A stretch of DNA of 64,000 bases from Symsagittifera roscoffensis (Eukaryota > Xenacoelomorpha > Acoela > Convolutidae). The notes under the pieces were generated by a model that was not told the DNA's origin, made no database searches, and worked only from the letters and a program-made list of their open reading frames with translations. Below, piece after piece: positions 1 to 10,898 of the stretch (its first letter is position 1; each line of letters opens with the position of its first letter). The stretch covers positions 39,509,330 to 39,573,329 of the forward strand of contig NC_087062.1 of the NCBI RefSeq assembly GCF_963678635.1, given 5' to 3'. The translations under genes were made by a program, and so were the position numbers.

Positions 1-2873
1 TAAACGACGTTGATTGCCATACTGTATATATTTCCTCAAATAGAAAATTATTCGACATGAATTTGTAGTTGTTCAGTTGGGGTTTTTTCAATTTTTTTTT
101 CGGAATTAGTTTTATTTTTTCCAGTCCGCTAGCTTCCAATGCTAATTTTAAGTGATATTGAAACTTGTGCGAACCTCCGCTTCACCTCCTGTGTCAAATA
201 TGCAATCATAAATTGCAGCTTAAGTTTAAAGAATTTAAGGCCATATTTTTATTCTTTGAATTTCGAAAGCTTCTCTGAATTATTTTCTCATTAACTTTCT
301 TGAGTATGTAATTTTGTCAGTCAACAAATTTTGAGCATAAATGTATTTTAAATACCCGTTTCATTGTAAATTAATCAGCTTCAATTTGGTAGAATTTTGG
401 TTTTTTGAAAAATAAGGATTCGGCTTAGATTTTATCGGCTTAGTGACTATATATTGAAGCCTTTGATGAGCTAAATAAGTGTCTGATTCGTGTGTGTTTT
501 TGTGAATTTAGTCTTTTCTTGAAAACGTATTTTCGAGTTTTCAAGTTTCTCAAAAATGTTTTTTTTTTCGTCTAAACGGGTGTCTGCTCAAGTATTGTAG
601 GCTTTGTTACAGCTTGTAATTTTTTTTGATACAACTTAGACGATAAATTGGCTTAATTGGAATGTGTTTTGGAAGGAAATGAGTCAAATACTTTTCTAAC
701 TATAGGAGATCTAGCTTTATATCAAATCTTTATATGATTTTTTTTTGACTTTTTTACCGACTAGTTTTTTTTTTGCTGTGGTTGATTGATATCGCAAGTG
801 GTGCGAAGTTCCGCGTCACTTCATTTTGATACATTTGATTTTCATTTTTGTTTGATTTTGAAATATTGCGTGTTAGTTTCTGTTCAGTGCGAAAAATCAG
901 ACGAATCTTTTACAAATCAATTGCATAAAAATTTGCCATAAGAAAAGAACAATCAACAATAATTTGGATTATAATTAATAGGGCTGATTCAACTACTGCA
1001 AAACAGCTATGCAAAAAACAACTGGCAAAAACGGACAATTAAAAAAACCAACTCAATATCTTCAAATTGGGAGTATATGTGATCGGATATTTTGTCCAGG
1101 GAAGCAAATTTTGCAGTCAATTTGAAGATAGTGAGCTGGTGTTGTTTAATGCGCCTTTTTTGCCAGTTTTTGTGGATAGTTGTTTTGCAGTATTCGAATC
1201 CATCCTCAAATTTATAATCCAAATTATTATTGATTTTTCGTTTTTTTTTATGACAAATTTTTTGCAATTTGTTGAAAGATTTGTCTAAATTTTGCAAGTG
1301 TTTAGAAGCACATAAAACTAATTGAAAGTTGTACGTCGAAAAGTATTTTTTTTTTTGAAATTTTTTAAAAATAGCCTTTTTTGTTTCATTCGATGGTTTT
1401 GAGAGCGAGTTATCTCAAATTGAAGTCATGCTCTGATTGCAAATGCAACCCTTGAAATGCTTTTGGAATATTAAACTCTTTATTTTTAAGACCCTCCTCG
1501 TTTTAAAAGAAATACCCCATGGGAGAAGTATTACTGAAAAAGAAAGTGGGAGGCATACAGCGCCTCCGAAATCAAACAATGAGCTCTATAATTAGAGTAA
1601 TGTGATTTGCACTGTTTTCCACCACTGGGATATTAAAAAGTGGTACAAGCCAATAGGCCTTAGTGTTTTAGAGATTGTGAAATGCTTTGACTCCTTTCGC
1701 ACATAAATCAGCAGTTTTTTTGCTAGATATCGAAACGGCATTGCGATTCTGTAATTGAAAATTTTCGTAAACCTAAAGAGGCAATTCTTTTGAATTTCTG
1801 CTCGCAATTTGTAGATTAATCTTTTGTCGTTTTGAAACATAGCTGTGACTAGAAAACATCGGGACATCGAATTTCTACGGCGAACACTGAAATTGATTCA
1901 CATTTTTTTTGATACGGCTGTAAAAAACTAGTAGTTGGAGACGTAATTCAAACCATTTCAGCCACTTGGAATGATTATTAAATGTGACAGGATAAGACCT
2001 GAAGCTACTGCATTTTTTGAGTAATGATAATGTTACTGATTTGTATAGTGATTATTGTGCCTCTCATTTGGTATTAAAACATGGACACATCAGTGCACGA
2101 AATTAATCACATCAGTACACGCAATTTACAATTTTTTAAAATCTGAAGGAACATCAAAATCACGCTCATAGCTAAACTGAACAATAGCCTTATGGTATCC
2201 AATAACGAGCACCATCGTCAAAAGAACCCCAAACGCATTGCATGGTTGCTACGAGGTTATTAGTTAGACGCAAATACAAGTTTTCGCAACTTAATCGTCT
2301 GGAAGATCCGAAGAGGTTATTGAATCTGAAACGGGGAATATCGTGAGGCAATTTGATTCGACCGATCCAAATATACATTTGGGCTTTTGTGGTCAAAGTT
2401 CCGGTAGTTCCTTGACCATGGTCAGTTGGTTGCACTGAAAAATGCACCAAATTAACCATTCATTTTGCATTGATTTGTGCAAAATCACACTGAAGGGTAA
2501 TTTTTAACTTTCCAATTTGTCGGTTAATTTGATTTTTGACTCTCCTTTTGTGGAGTTATTTTTGAGTTACCGTAGAGAATCTGGAAAAATTAAAAGCAAT
2601 TTTTTAATCAGAAGTTGACAAATGGTCGTAGTTGATAATGTATACCCTTGTCATAAAGCGATAGTTCGTCGCCATCTAATTTGTCAGAAAACATTGAAAA
2701 CTTATTTTAAATGGCCATTCTAGTGGTGGTAAACAGTTCAATATAGAATGTTTCATGAAAGAGTTATAATATTTTTGCGGATTAAAACGCGCAGCTGCAG
2801 TCGATGTCTGTTCTAAATGGTGTAAATTGTCGCCATGCCGGTGCTTTGAACAAAAATACATTATCTGTTTCAG
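1..2873. other. A+T-rich non-coding stretch, probably anoctamin intron
   Basis: No exon with a recognisable protein was found here. The anoctamin exon at 2874 needs upstream exons, so this is most likely part of an intron, although that is inferred. Two degenerate pieces of the dispersed family called family C here are visible, at about 120-215 and 400-835; both end in a 'CTTGTGCGAAC..CCGC' or 'CGCAAGTGGTGCGAAG' segment like that of the full copy at 21370-22066. Short open frames in 1007-1867 show no domain and are treated as chance. Confidence 0.4.
2190..2459 (-). other. Unrecognised open frame of 89 codons
   Basis: A minus-strand frame with more G+C than its surroundings. On that strand it is preceded by a pyrimidine-rich stretch ending in CAG (just right of 2435), which could act as a 3' splice site, and it ends in TAA at 2190-2192. 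The residues around the end read GSFDDGARYWIP. I recognise no domain. It could be a terminal exon on the minus strand, a decayed transposon piece, or chance. Confidence 0.18.
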
Positions 2874-3111
2874 TGCGAACACGACTTGCTACTACAAACA
2901 CGACGTCTACGCCGACAGGTCCTCAGATTCGATGGACAAGTCTGACTGGGAGGTCCTGTTCGGAAGGATGGCATTCCTCGTCATATTCGAACACGTGCTC
3001 CTGTTCGTCGCGTTCCTCATCGAGGTCGGAATAGACGACGAGCCACAGTCGTTGACGTTGAAATTGAAGCGAAGGAAGTACATGCAGTCTAAGCATCTGA
3101 AACATCACTGA
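2874..3111 (+). CDS. Anoctamin (TMEM16) family protein, C-terminal exon
   Basis: This is the last coding exon of an anoctamin, a family of ten-transmembrane calcium-activated chloride channels and lipid scramblases. Evidence: a TTTCAG acceptor at 2868-2873; then a frame starting ANTTCYYKHD, matching the family's extracellular 'TCRYRDYR' segment; a hydrophobic helix reading GRMAFLVIFEHVLLFVAFLI, the counterpart of the conserved last membrane helix (family pattern RLAFVIVFEH); then a polar 'DDEPQSLTLKLKRRKY' tail matching 'PDIPxxVxxxIxREKY'. The stop is TGA at 3109-3111. The exon starts in phase 2 (two bases of the first codon come from the previous exon). The residue after the last helix is V-G-I-D-D rather than the usual W-x-(V/I)-P-D, so the family proline is absent. 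All earlier exons, including the calcium-site helices, lie outside the window or are unrecognised, so channel versus scramblase cannot be decided. G+C is clearly higher than in the flanks. Confidence 0.85.
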
Positions 3112-4385
3112 AATTTCATGGACCAGAGAAACCTCAAAACTAGAACATGTTCTCAAAAGTCATTTCAGCAAAAACATATAAAAAAGTTGCGACGAATATA
3201 CAGTCAGTGTACGGCGGAGCTTAAAAAGTAAAAGCAAGATTTGATAACAGTATTTCCAACCCCATGCTCGCTGCAGATTGTGTTCTCTGTGTGCTACCAT
3301 CCACCACCTGAGCTATTATTATTCTGTTCGACTATTTGAGAAAATGGTTGAGGCTAAATGTCTTCTTGTGAGATACTATCTTTTAGTGCTTTAATCTTAG
3401 ACTTCCATTCTACCGCCATTTATTGCTTGCGTCAGCATAACATTTAAAAACCCTGTTGCAATCTGACAAATTGTTAAGAGCATGATTTACTAATACCATT
3501 TTGCTGTACTTAGGATGAGCGGTGTTTGAAAATCATGATGAAACGCTAGCGAAGATATTGTAGACTGCGCTGATTGAAATTTATGTAAATACTGAATACA
3601 TCAAATCAGTTCTAATCTATTTTATCTTCCTTTCATCCAGTGAAAATGAATTAAACAATAATTCTCAATTTTTGAAGTTCTACATCTATGCGTTGTATAA
3701 ATTAACAAAAGGAAATTTGTATATACTTTAATAAAGTTTCAATTTATGTTTCTTTTTAAAAATAAATCTTAGCAAATAGTCCCAATATTGTTAGCATTGA
3801 ATGCGATCTCTACTGATATGAGGAAAACCAGGTGCCCTTTATAAGAGAAAAAGTGAATTTGACCTTTACCTATGATAGTATTGCCTCAATAAGTTCTAAA
3901 ATGGGAATGATATTTGACTTGTCTCCATGACATTTGACCTTTCTCACATTTCTTGATCAAGGTACCTTAACTATCCCCATTGCGACGAGAAATTCATGAA
4001 GTGTTTCAGGTAACTTCCATGAACGTCAGGCGGATTTTTGGACCATATTACAGAAAAAGTCGCTTTTTCTATAAGCGCTTTCTTTTCACTCATTTTATGC
4101 AAATAAAAAAGTCCATCGATTTTCTCTCATTTGTCAGGAAAAATTTGATTACAATGAATTTTGATATTTGGTGATTTGATTTATTTTTAAGTTCTTTCAA
4201 AATTAATTTTCTGGAAGGCTGGCGCTAAGTACGCTCTCCAATTAAGAAAGCGTAAATGGCACGAAAAAACGTGAAATAATTTTATATTTGAGAAGTGGGT
4301 TTTAATTAAGAGTCGATAAATGTAGTTCAGACTCATATATGTCTATATAGGACTCAAATTTACTGTTTTTGCGGTTTGGTTTTTG
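3112..4385. other. 3' UTR and intergenic stretch
   Basis: Follows the anoctamin stop codon. An AATAAA at 3730-3735 is a possible polyadenylation signal about 620 bases after the stop. Nothing else is recognisable; the 64-codon frame at 3980-4174 has no domain. Confidence 0.4.
3730..3735 (+). other. Candidate polyadenylation signal of the anoctamin gene
   Basis: AATAAA in 'CTTTAATAAAGTTTC', the first canonical hexamer found downstream of the stop at 3111. In A+T-rich DNA such hexamers are common, so it is only a candidate. Confidence 0.3.
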
Positions 4386-4890
4386 TTGGTCCGGCTTTCG
4401 ATACGAAAGTAACGGAATCTTTGTGCTCGGGGTGGTTTTTTTTTTCAGACAAATTTCGACTTTTTAACTAGCCATTTTTGACGGAATTTTTTTTACATCA
4501 TTCGAAAGGTATTGTTGTCCTGAGCTCAAATTTGAAAAGATATTTCACCTGTGATCATTTTTCGTAAAGGTACGGGGGTGTAAAGATTGTCATTTCGGCC
4601 AATTTGGGACAATTAACGAGCGGTATATTTCGCGCTATTAACGCGTAAGCGGAGAGTTAATCCGTCTTAGAAATCGTTCCAAATTGGTTAAAAGAAGCTT
4701 ATGTGCCATAATTGGTTTGTTACAAGGAGCGAAATCTATCCTTTTGTACTTTGTATGGCGTGTGGGGGGATGATTTTCATAAAAAAATTCAAACTTTAGA
4801 ATTTTTTTTTTGATTTTTTTATATTTCATTGAATTTTTAAATGTTATTACTGCTCCATAAACCTTAAAAGGCAGTCGGAACATTCAGGGC
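4386..4890 (+). mobile_element. Family A hairpin-ended repeat (Helentron-like), 3' tip missing
   Basis: Starts at a diverged GTTCCGACT (here GGTCCGGCT), followed by the palindrome CTTTCG-ATA-CGAAAG, and runs through segments shared with 14389-14923, 40754-41259, 51790-52266 (minus) and 61448-61950. Shared landmarks are 'CACCTGTGATCATTTTTCG', 'CGCGCTATTAACGCGTAAGC' and 'TATGGCGTGTGGGG'. It ends with the inverted match AGTCGGAAC and 'ATTCAGGGC', so the terminal hairpin is cut after its first arm. No protein is encoded. Confidence 0.7.
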
Positions 4891-5880
4891 ATTAAGTTCA
4901 GTTCAATTCCTCTGTTAAAAGGAAGGCAATTGCAAACTATCGAACAGCAAAAGTGTTAAGGTCACGCAAAACGTTTCAATTTCGAAAGTGGATTTAATAT
5001 TCCAGATTTCTTAGCGGAATAAAAAATTTAGGTATTGAGCCAGTTTTTCAAATATTTTTATATTTTTATTTTTCGTCTGTTTTGGTGCGAGTAAAGCAAG
5101 CAAGAAACGAAAAGTTCTGTAATAAACCCATATTTTTTTGGATTATTTTGTTTCAATCTGCGGAAAGTTTTTTCTTGGAGCTTAATTAAGCGCTTTTCCG
5201 CACAAAAACAAATCTGTTTCCTTTTTATTTACACGAGCTTAGCGTAGTTTAATACTACGAAGCAACTTTTCAGGTTGTAGTATTCTATTTTTCAGACTGG
5301 AGGTTTAATGCCAGTGTTATTTTTTTCTCTTTTTCGACCTATTTATTTTCTCGCTGAAATTTTTGAAGTGCAGCTTTGCTTCTGTGAAGTTTTTATTATT
5401 TAAAACAAATTGTACAGCAACCGGCAATTGTTGTTAGTGTTTACTTATTTTTTCCTTTCTGGATTTCGATTTTGTCTTAATTTTTTTCATATTTACAAAT
5501 TTCAAAACGTTTCTTATGAAGCCATTTTTTGCCATCGCATCTTTCTACGATCTGTTTCTCCAGCCGATTTTGACTACCTCAAAAAAGTTTGTGGGCCGTC
5601 ACTTGAGGTATCATTTTAAAGTTCTATTAGTCGTTATTCGGATTTAAAAAAACTCGGAATCTGAAAACAACGCTGGCCTCCAAAATATAATCTACTTGCT
5701 ATTTTATTTCAGCTATCATCATCAATCATTCGAACAATTTTTTCTTCATCCGATTCATGCAATCGCACTTTCCAGAAACAGTAAAAAAAAATTGATTAGA
5801 AAAATGATTAAAACATTTAAAAAAAATTTGTTAACATTTTGGGCTTGGGCCAAAAATCAGCAAATTAATAGCTCTTTCAG
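4891..5880. other. Non-coding stretch before the zinc-finger frame
   Basis: No recognisable gene. Short frames at 5410-5619 and 5696-5899 look like chance: they have A+T-driven composition and no domains. The last bases, 'GCTCTTTCAG' at 5871-5880, form a plausible 3' splice site for the zinc-finger exon. Confidence 0.4.
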
Positions 5881-7134
5881 TTCAACTGGAAAAGTATGAG
5901 GAAAACAATGCCGATCGATGTGTGCATTTATGTAGATGAAGTAATTGTCAGCATGATTCTGAAAACAAGCGAATGTTCAAACAGGACAACAACGCCTGAT
6001 GTATCTTCAGAGGCGTTCAAATTTCACTTAGTCGAGAAAACACTCAATCTTTGTTTCGGAACTGTAACCATGCAATGTAACAGAACGAACGGAAATACGT
6101 CAAATGAAATTAGAGTGCAAAATTTTGCAGAAACTGAAACTGATACCGTTGCGGCAAATAGATGCAGTTTGATCGTCTCAAATCCTGTGTTTGACCCCAG
6201 CGTGCCAAAAGTACAGCAAAACTTTGGCCTTCCAGGCGGGCGCAGTTCGCTAAGTGTTGTGCAAAAAAAAGACACCGAAATCACAGAATGTTTGTTTAAA
6301 CTGACAAAAGTGCAACTAAGTAAAGATGAAAATTTATCTGGTCTGAACTGTACTCAAAACTTTTTAATTTTGACTAAAGAATCTGAGCAAATCAAAGATC
6401 TAGATGATGAAGATGGTGAAAAGTTACACTGTCAAGGTAATGCGAGCTCCAATTTGGAAATTAATCTTGAATGTACGTCAGATTGCATTGATACTGATAA
6501 TGATGATAGAGACGGAAATAAACTAACTTACGCTGAGTTGAAAACATTCGATAAAACACCGGACTTTCTGGAAAGTAAAGTGATTATAGACGAAATCTCA
6601 GGTGACTACAAAATGGACGAAGAAAACCAGAATACTTTCGAAAATTTTGCGCTCTCCGATCCTGAAAATTCAAACATTAATTCAAATTTAGGTTTCGCTA
6701 GGAGTAAGTTTCCGGTACTTCCTAGATCCTTGCCTTTGCGTTTGAAATCCATTCATGATAGTCCGATTACGTTCATCCAACAACCTGTCTCTTGGATTGA
6801 GTGGAAAAATAATTCGATGCTGAACAATAATCAGCAAAGCTTTGACGTGAACAATAATGTGAAAAATGTTGATAAAACGGTACAGCATGAGCAAATTGAG
6901 AGTCCGCCTTTCGTTCAGGCTGTCAAGGCGTCTTCTGGTCGTGGATCTTTAGAGGATGGAGTGCATATACCGTGTGATTTGTGTGATTTTGTAGCGTTTA
7001 ACATGCGAGGTGCACGAACTCACGAGGCCTATCATCGAGGCAGAATCTTTGGGTTAAAATGCCGGAAATGTCATTATGAGAACAACTCGCGAGAAGTAAT
7101 GAGACAACACGCGAAGATGCACTATAATTGCTGA
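5881..7134 (+). CDS. C2H2 zinc-finger protein, probably DNA-binding (last or only exon)
   Basis: A long uninterrupted frame. The first ATG is at 5896 (A at -3) and the stop TGA is at 7132-7134, giving 412 residues. An in-frame TAG at 5869-5871 and a CTCTTTCAG acceptor ending at 5880 mean it may start at 5896 or be a 3' exon entered at 5881. Residues 1-350 are low in recognisable structure, polar and partly acidic (DDEDGE near 175, DTDNDDRDG near 200). The last 56 residues hold two C2H2 fingers with exact spacing: C360-x2-C363-x12-H376-x3-H380 and C389-x2-C392-x12-H405-x3-H409, joined by an eight-residue linker, and the protein ends three residues later. A C-terminal finger pair resembles the arrangement in hunchback/Ikaros-type regulators, but the rest gives no support for a named family. 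Transcriptional regulation in the nucleus is inferred. Codon use and base composition look like real coding sequence. Confidence 0.75.
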   Translation, partial: FNWKSMRKTMPIDVCIYVDEVIVSMILKTSECSNRTTTPDVSSEAFKFHLVEKTLNLCFGTVTMQCNRTNGNTSNEIRVQNFAETETDTVAANRCSLIVSNPVFDPSVPKVQQNFGLPGGRSSLSVVQKKDTEITECLFKLTKVQLSKDENLSGLNCTQNFLILTKESEQIKDLDDEDGEKLHCQGNASSNLEINLECTSDCIDTDNDDRDGNKLTYAELKTFDKTPDFLESKVIIDEISGDYKMDEENQNTFENFALSDPENSNINSNLGFARSKFPVLPRSLPLRLKSIHDSPITFIQQPVSWIEWKNNSMLNNNQQSFDVNNNVKNVDKTVQHEQIESPPFVQAVKASSGRGSLEDGVHIPCDLCDFVAFNMRGARTHEAYHRGRIFGLKCRKCHYENNSREVMRQHAKMHYNC

Positions 7135-7532
7135 AGAAGCTCATTTCCCTTCAACTGAAAGAACTGAAAAAAATTAAAATTAAGATAGAGAATTGAATTA
7201 ATCGAGAGAACTGAAAAAATGTTACTTTGCGTATGTCTTCAAACTTGGTTGAAAAAAGTAGAATTGCTTACATGCCGCTTGATTTGGCATCCAAAACATG
7301 ATGAAATGGGATTGCCTATAGTGGCTTTTTCTGTCAGTTTACGCATTCATTAGTTTAACTTTCAAAATGTGTTTTATTGAGTGAAAATGGCAGTAATCCC
7401 TATTATTATTTTTCTCTTTTATCTTTCATCAAGCCCCGGACGTCTCAAATTTCTCCGTTTATAGGATCACGCATGGCGACTCAATTAATTTTGATTATAT
7501 GGGTTTCTGATTTTAGAATACTGACCAATTAA
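7135..7532. other. Non-coding stretch after the zinc-finger frame
   Basis: Probable 3' UTR and spacer. No canonical AATAAA was seen close to the stop codon and no gene is recognisable. Confidence 0.35.
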
Positions 7533-8115
7533 TTGTTCTGACCATTGAAAATGGGGAGGAGTTTTGTATTGGTGTGCGTTTTAGTTTTTTTCCAACATTT
7601 TTTTCAACGCAAAATCAGCTACCACAAATAATTATTGGACAGGGTTGAGTGATATATCATATTAACAGCCTTTCATTCGTGATTCGAACGACATTAAAAA
7701 AATTTTAAAAAGTTATAAGTTTAAAATAGTTATAAGTCAAAAATTTTTTATTTAAAGTACAAACGTTTTCGCTATAACTAGCATCATCACGTATGTACAA
7801 TTAAAAGGTCTAAGTATTTACAGTTCAAAAGGTTTTACAATCAAAACGATTAATATTAAAGTTTATGAGTATCTAAGAATTTTACCTAATTATTAAAACG
7901 AATTTTTGGAAATTTCGTTTTGGGAGATATTTCGTTCTCCAGCACGTGTCTGAATTTTTATCCGATTTTCTCACCTTTTTGAATTTATTTCTAATGTTGA
8001 ATTAATTTATTTTACTCATTTGGCATGTTTTAATTTGAAAAATAAATAAAGTTTGGCATTTTTTAATTCGAAAAATAAATAAAATACGAATCAAGCTAAC
8101 ATGCCTAATGTCAGA

Positions 8116-8460
8116 CTAATTTTTTAGTGTGAGCTCTCGGCTCCTGTACTCGTCGCGCGTGTTCAGTTGCGGCTTGCGTTTACTTTTATGGAGGGCCTCC
8201 AACGTTAATAACTTCTCGACGCCATTGCTTTTGTCAATTGACCGCCATTCAAATGCCTTAGATTGTCCACAGCGTTCTTTTGATGCTCGTGTTGTTAGAT
8301 GTCGGCACATTTGCCCAACATAGGTGAAACTGCATTCAATATTTTTCATAAACCACATGAGACTTCAGGTTGCAATCAAAATTTGACTTAAGCGACGGCA
8401 GGCAAATTTTTGTTTTGCGCGTTGTGAAAGTGATCAATACCGGGCTTGGCCTTTGAAGTT
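8116..8460 (-). pseudogene. Penelope-like C-terminal linker and GIY-YIG endonuclease, copy 1
   Basis: The linker translates in one frame as 'ITFTTRKTKICLPSLKS' then 'LKSHVVYEK', the usual sequence leading into the nuclease. A frameshift follows, then 'CSFTYVGQMCRHLTTRAS', the GIY-YIG core in which YVGQ stands for the YIG part and the arginine of RHL for the conserved catalytic arginine. The end reads 'IDKSNGVEKLLTLEALH' and 'RDEYRSRELTLKN', the family's normal C-terminus, with TAG at 8116. In active elements this domain nicks target DNA to prime reverse transcription. The frame breaks make it non-functional. Confidence 0.85.
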
Positions 8461-8802
8461 GTTCTTTCAATTTCAAAGTTAAGTTTCCTCGATACTGTAG
8501 AAAAAACATCGTTTTGTCAATTTTCTCGCGACTTTTTTCAGCTTATATTTTCTGTGAAGTTTTTGATGTTTCGTTTTTGATTTTTTTATTGTACTATATA
8601 CAATTTTTGATGTCCAGGATTATGGGTATTGATTTTTCGTCTAAATTTGCTCATTAGTTTTTAACGTTTCGTCATAATTGTTTCAGTTAGTGGCACATCG
8701 AAAGAACCTATGTATTGTTACTTTACAGTACAAACTATTTCGTCTACGTTTCTTTCGAACAGTTTTCTTTCATTACTACAAGTTGAAATGTCTGGTAACT
8801 TA

Positions 8803-8951
8803 CAACAGAATTCAAAGTACCATACTACATTACCCATTTTTTGGTATTCGTCGGTACTGATGTTTTGACTCTTAGCATGAAATCAATTTTCTCGTTTTTC
8901 TCATTCAACACCTTTACTGTTCCAAACAAACTTTTTACTGCATTTAGGACA
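8803..8951 (-). pseudogene. Decayed PHD finger inside the Penelope-like element, copy 1
   Basis: In the same frame as the reverse transcriptase end at 8976, after an in-frame TAA, the minus strand reads TCPKCSKKFVWNSKGVE, stop, EKREN, stop, FHAKSQNISTDEYQKM and VVWYFEFCC. Spacing and context fit a C4HC3 PHD finger (CxxC..VECEKCxxWFHxxC..WYCxxC). Single-base changes explain the losses: two TGA stops at a Cys and a Trp position, and Cys replaced by Arg, Ser and Phe. PHD fingers of this kind are common in retrotransposon proteins and bind histone tails in host proteins. Confidence 0.7.
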
Positions 8952-8975
8952 TGTTTCAGAAGTTTTTTTTGTTAT

Positions 8976-10150
8976 TTACTTTATGCCATCGTTTTCATCT
9001 TTAATTACTCCTTCGAACGGTTGCATCCAAATTTTAGCCAAAACTAATTGTAGGGATGCACCCATGGCTAACCTATCTTTCTGACAAGACCATTTTCCAT
9101 TGCTTTTGAAATAAAGATTTGTCACGGCTAACTTAAGCAGGATTTTAAGAGTTGATCGCTCAATATCTGGTGCGTAATCAGTTGTATACAATTTGCGTCG
9201 GGCAAACTCAATTGCTTCCGATAAGACAACGTTTATGTACAAACTCTTATTGTGTAGTGAAAGAGTTTGTTCATTTCTATCAAGTATCAGTTTTTCAAGT
9301 TTTTCTCGTGCGTCTAAGGTAGATGTTTCAATGTTTGCGCCAGGAACCTTTTCAACAAGGGGATCAAAATTTTGTGCAGGTTATGATAACTACTGCTAGG
9401 AATTGATAGAACTGGACGGAGTGGTGTTTCATTCTTATGCAATTTAGCCAAACCGTGTAACCTTGCGGGCTGAGCTCCGGTAGTTTTGAGTTTTAAATAA
9501 ATTTTAATCACTCATGAGTTCTTGTTTTTTCATTTCGAGTTGTGTGTTATTGATATCTTTTTCTTCTTTGAAGATCAAACTATCAGTGCCATTTTTGATT
9601 TCTGTAAACTATTGGCAATTCAAAAACTCCTGTAGTGTTCTGTCATAAGTTTGTCTTCTCATAACACAAAATCCATTGCCTTCATCTTAAGGTTCAGCGA
9701 AAAGATCATTTTCTTTCAAATATTTCATCACTCTTGAAGTGCTCGATCAATTGGTGTTTCCCTGATATTCCTTGCGTACCACTTTGCCGAGACTTCTATT
9801 TCACATAGTTTTTCACCTTCTAGTTCATTCCCAAGCAGGTTTCTTACTAATTTGTCTACATTGGCTAGGAAATTAAGTTGATTAAGCTTATGCTTAATCG
9901 GATGTGTTGGACCATACGAAAGAAACTCTTCGACAAAAATTGGCAATTTGATATCATCGAACGTTTTTTATCGAAGTGTCAGTCTTTCGTAGAGGTTTTC
10001 TTTGGAAATTTGACAATTTTGCAACTTAGCGTTCATTTTGTTTTGGTTTGTTACACTGATTGTACGCAGGTTGAAAACTCAAGATGGCAGCCAGTTTTTA
10101 TCAGTTTTATTGTTAAAACGATATCTACTTTCATCAACCTTTTTCATTAG
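8976..10150 (-). pseudogene. Penelope-like reverse transcriptase, copy 1 (broken)
   Basis: Fragments in order on the minus strand: 'LPIFVEEFLSYGP' and 'LCEIEVSAKWYARNIRETP' near 9946-9728, typical of the region before the fingers; then 'ARLHGLAKLHKNETPLRPVLS' near 9450-9390 (the PKIHK..PLRPI motif); then 'SLYINVVLSEAIEFARRKL' (motif A region, aspartate not in the surviving frame) and 'DRLAMGASLQLVLAKIWM' near 9090-9010 (motif B, family pattern GxAMGSPLxPVLANIFM). The frame ends at TAA 8976-8978 soon after motif B. The catalytic YxDD of motif C was not found. Frameshifts lie between the fragments. Confidence 0.85.
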
Positions 10151-10694
10151 CTGAACCAAATAAGCTTTCGCCTTTCTCCCTTCATCTTTCAGTAGTTTTT
10201 TCTGAACATTTAGCACAACTTGCTCAGAGAAACCATAGTTTTTGGAACACGGAACTTGAAAAAATCGGGAATAATATCTTTATTCAAGCATTTATCAAAA
10301 AAACTCGAAAAATACCATTCTCACGTCTTCTTAAGTTTTCCACATTATCCAACATAAGTCACCAATCATCAGTTCTCTTTAGAAGTATCGTAACCATCTC
10401 CAAGGTAGAAAGGTTATCAGGTTCGAAAGATTATCAGAACTACGGAAAACTACGTCCGTAAGTAATCGATTAGCCTACCCCGCCATGCGCTTTTGGCTTG
10501 CCTCTCTCTGCTTCTTAACTTGCTTAGGTTTTCCTCTAATTTTTGTCAGCAAGTCTGACAAATTACCTATGTTTCTCCAGATGACGTCAAGGGTGTGCTA
10601 CTCCTGTTCCACAGCTTGGTGCATTCACGTTGTTGCTTCACGACCTAGCTGTAATTCTGCTTCTGTCTGCAGATGACGTGTTTTCTAACTTGAA

Positions 10695-10898
10695 TTACAA
10701 GGCAGCCTGTCCTGAGAAGTTTCTGGAAGATTTTTGAATGTTTTCGCTCTGACAGTAGACAATTGCTTTGAATCTGCACAGTTCGTCCAGTTCGCTAGCA
10801 CGGTGATTCGATCGATGCTTCGTTATACTGTTGTTGATAGTGTCATGCCAAATTACTAAATCTCTTCTTTGGGTTAAATTGCTGCTCGATTCGATCAA
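10695..10898 (-). pseudogene. Possible N-terminal frame of the Penelope-like element
   Basis: A 67-codon frame 5' of the reverse transcriptase on the same strand, reading RRDLVIWHDTINNSITKHRSN followed by AIVYCQSEN. Its position and strand suggest it belongs to the element or to a piece carried by it. Copy 2 lacks this region because it is 5'-truncated near 13700. I have a weak impression of a recurring transposon-associated motif (WHD.INNS..HRSN) but cannot name a family. Confidence 0.4.

Noticed and set aside
2923-3156. Minus-strand frame opposite the anoctamin exon
   Set aside because: A shadow of the coding strand with no domain; the plus strand matches anoctamin.
8690-8740. 'SFDVPLTETI' on the minus strand as a second reverse-transcriptase motif A
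   Set aside because: Only ten residues, lacks the central SLFTN, lies after motif B instead of before it and has no supporting neighbours; probably chance.
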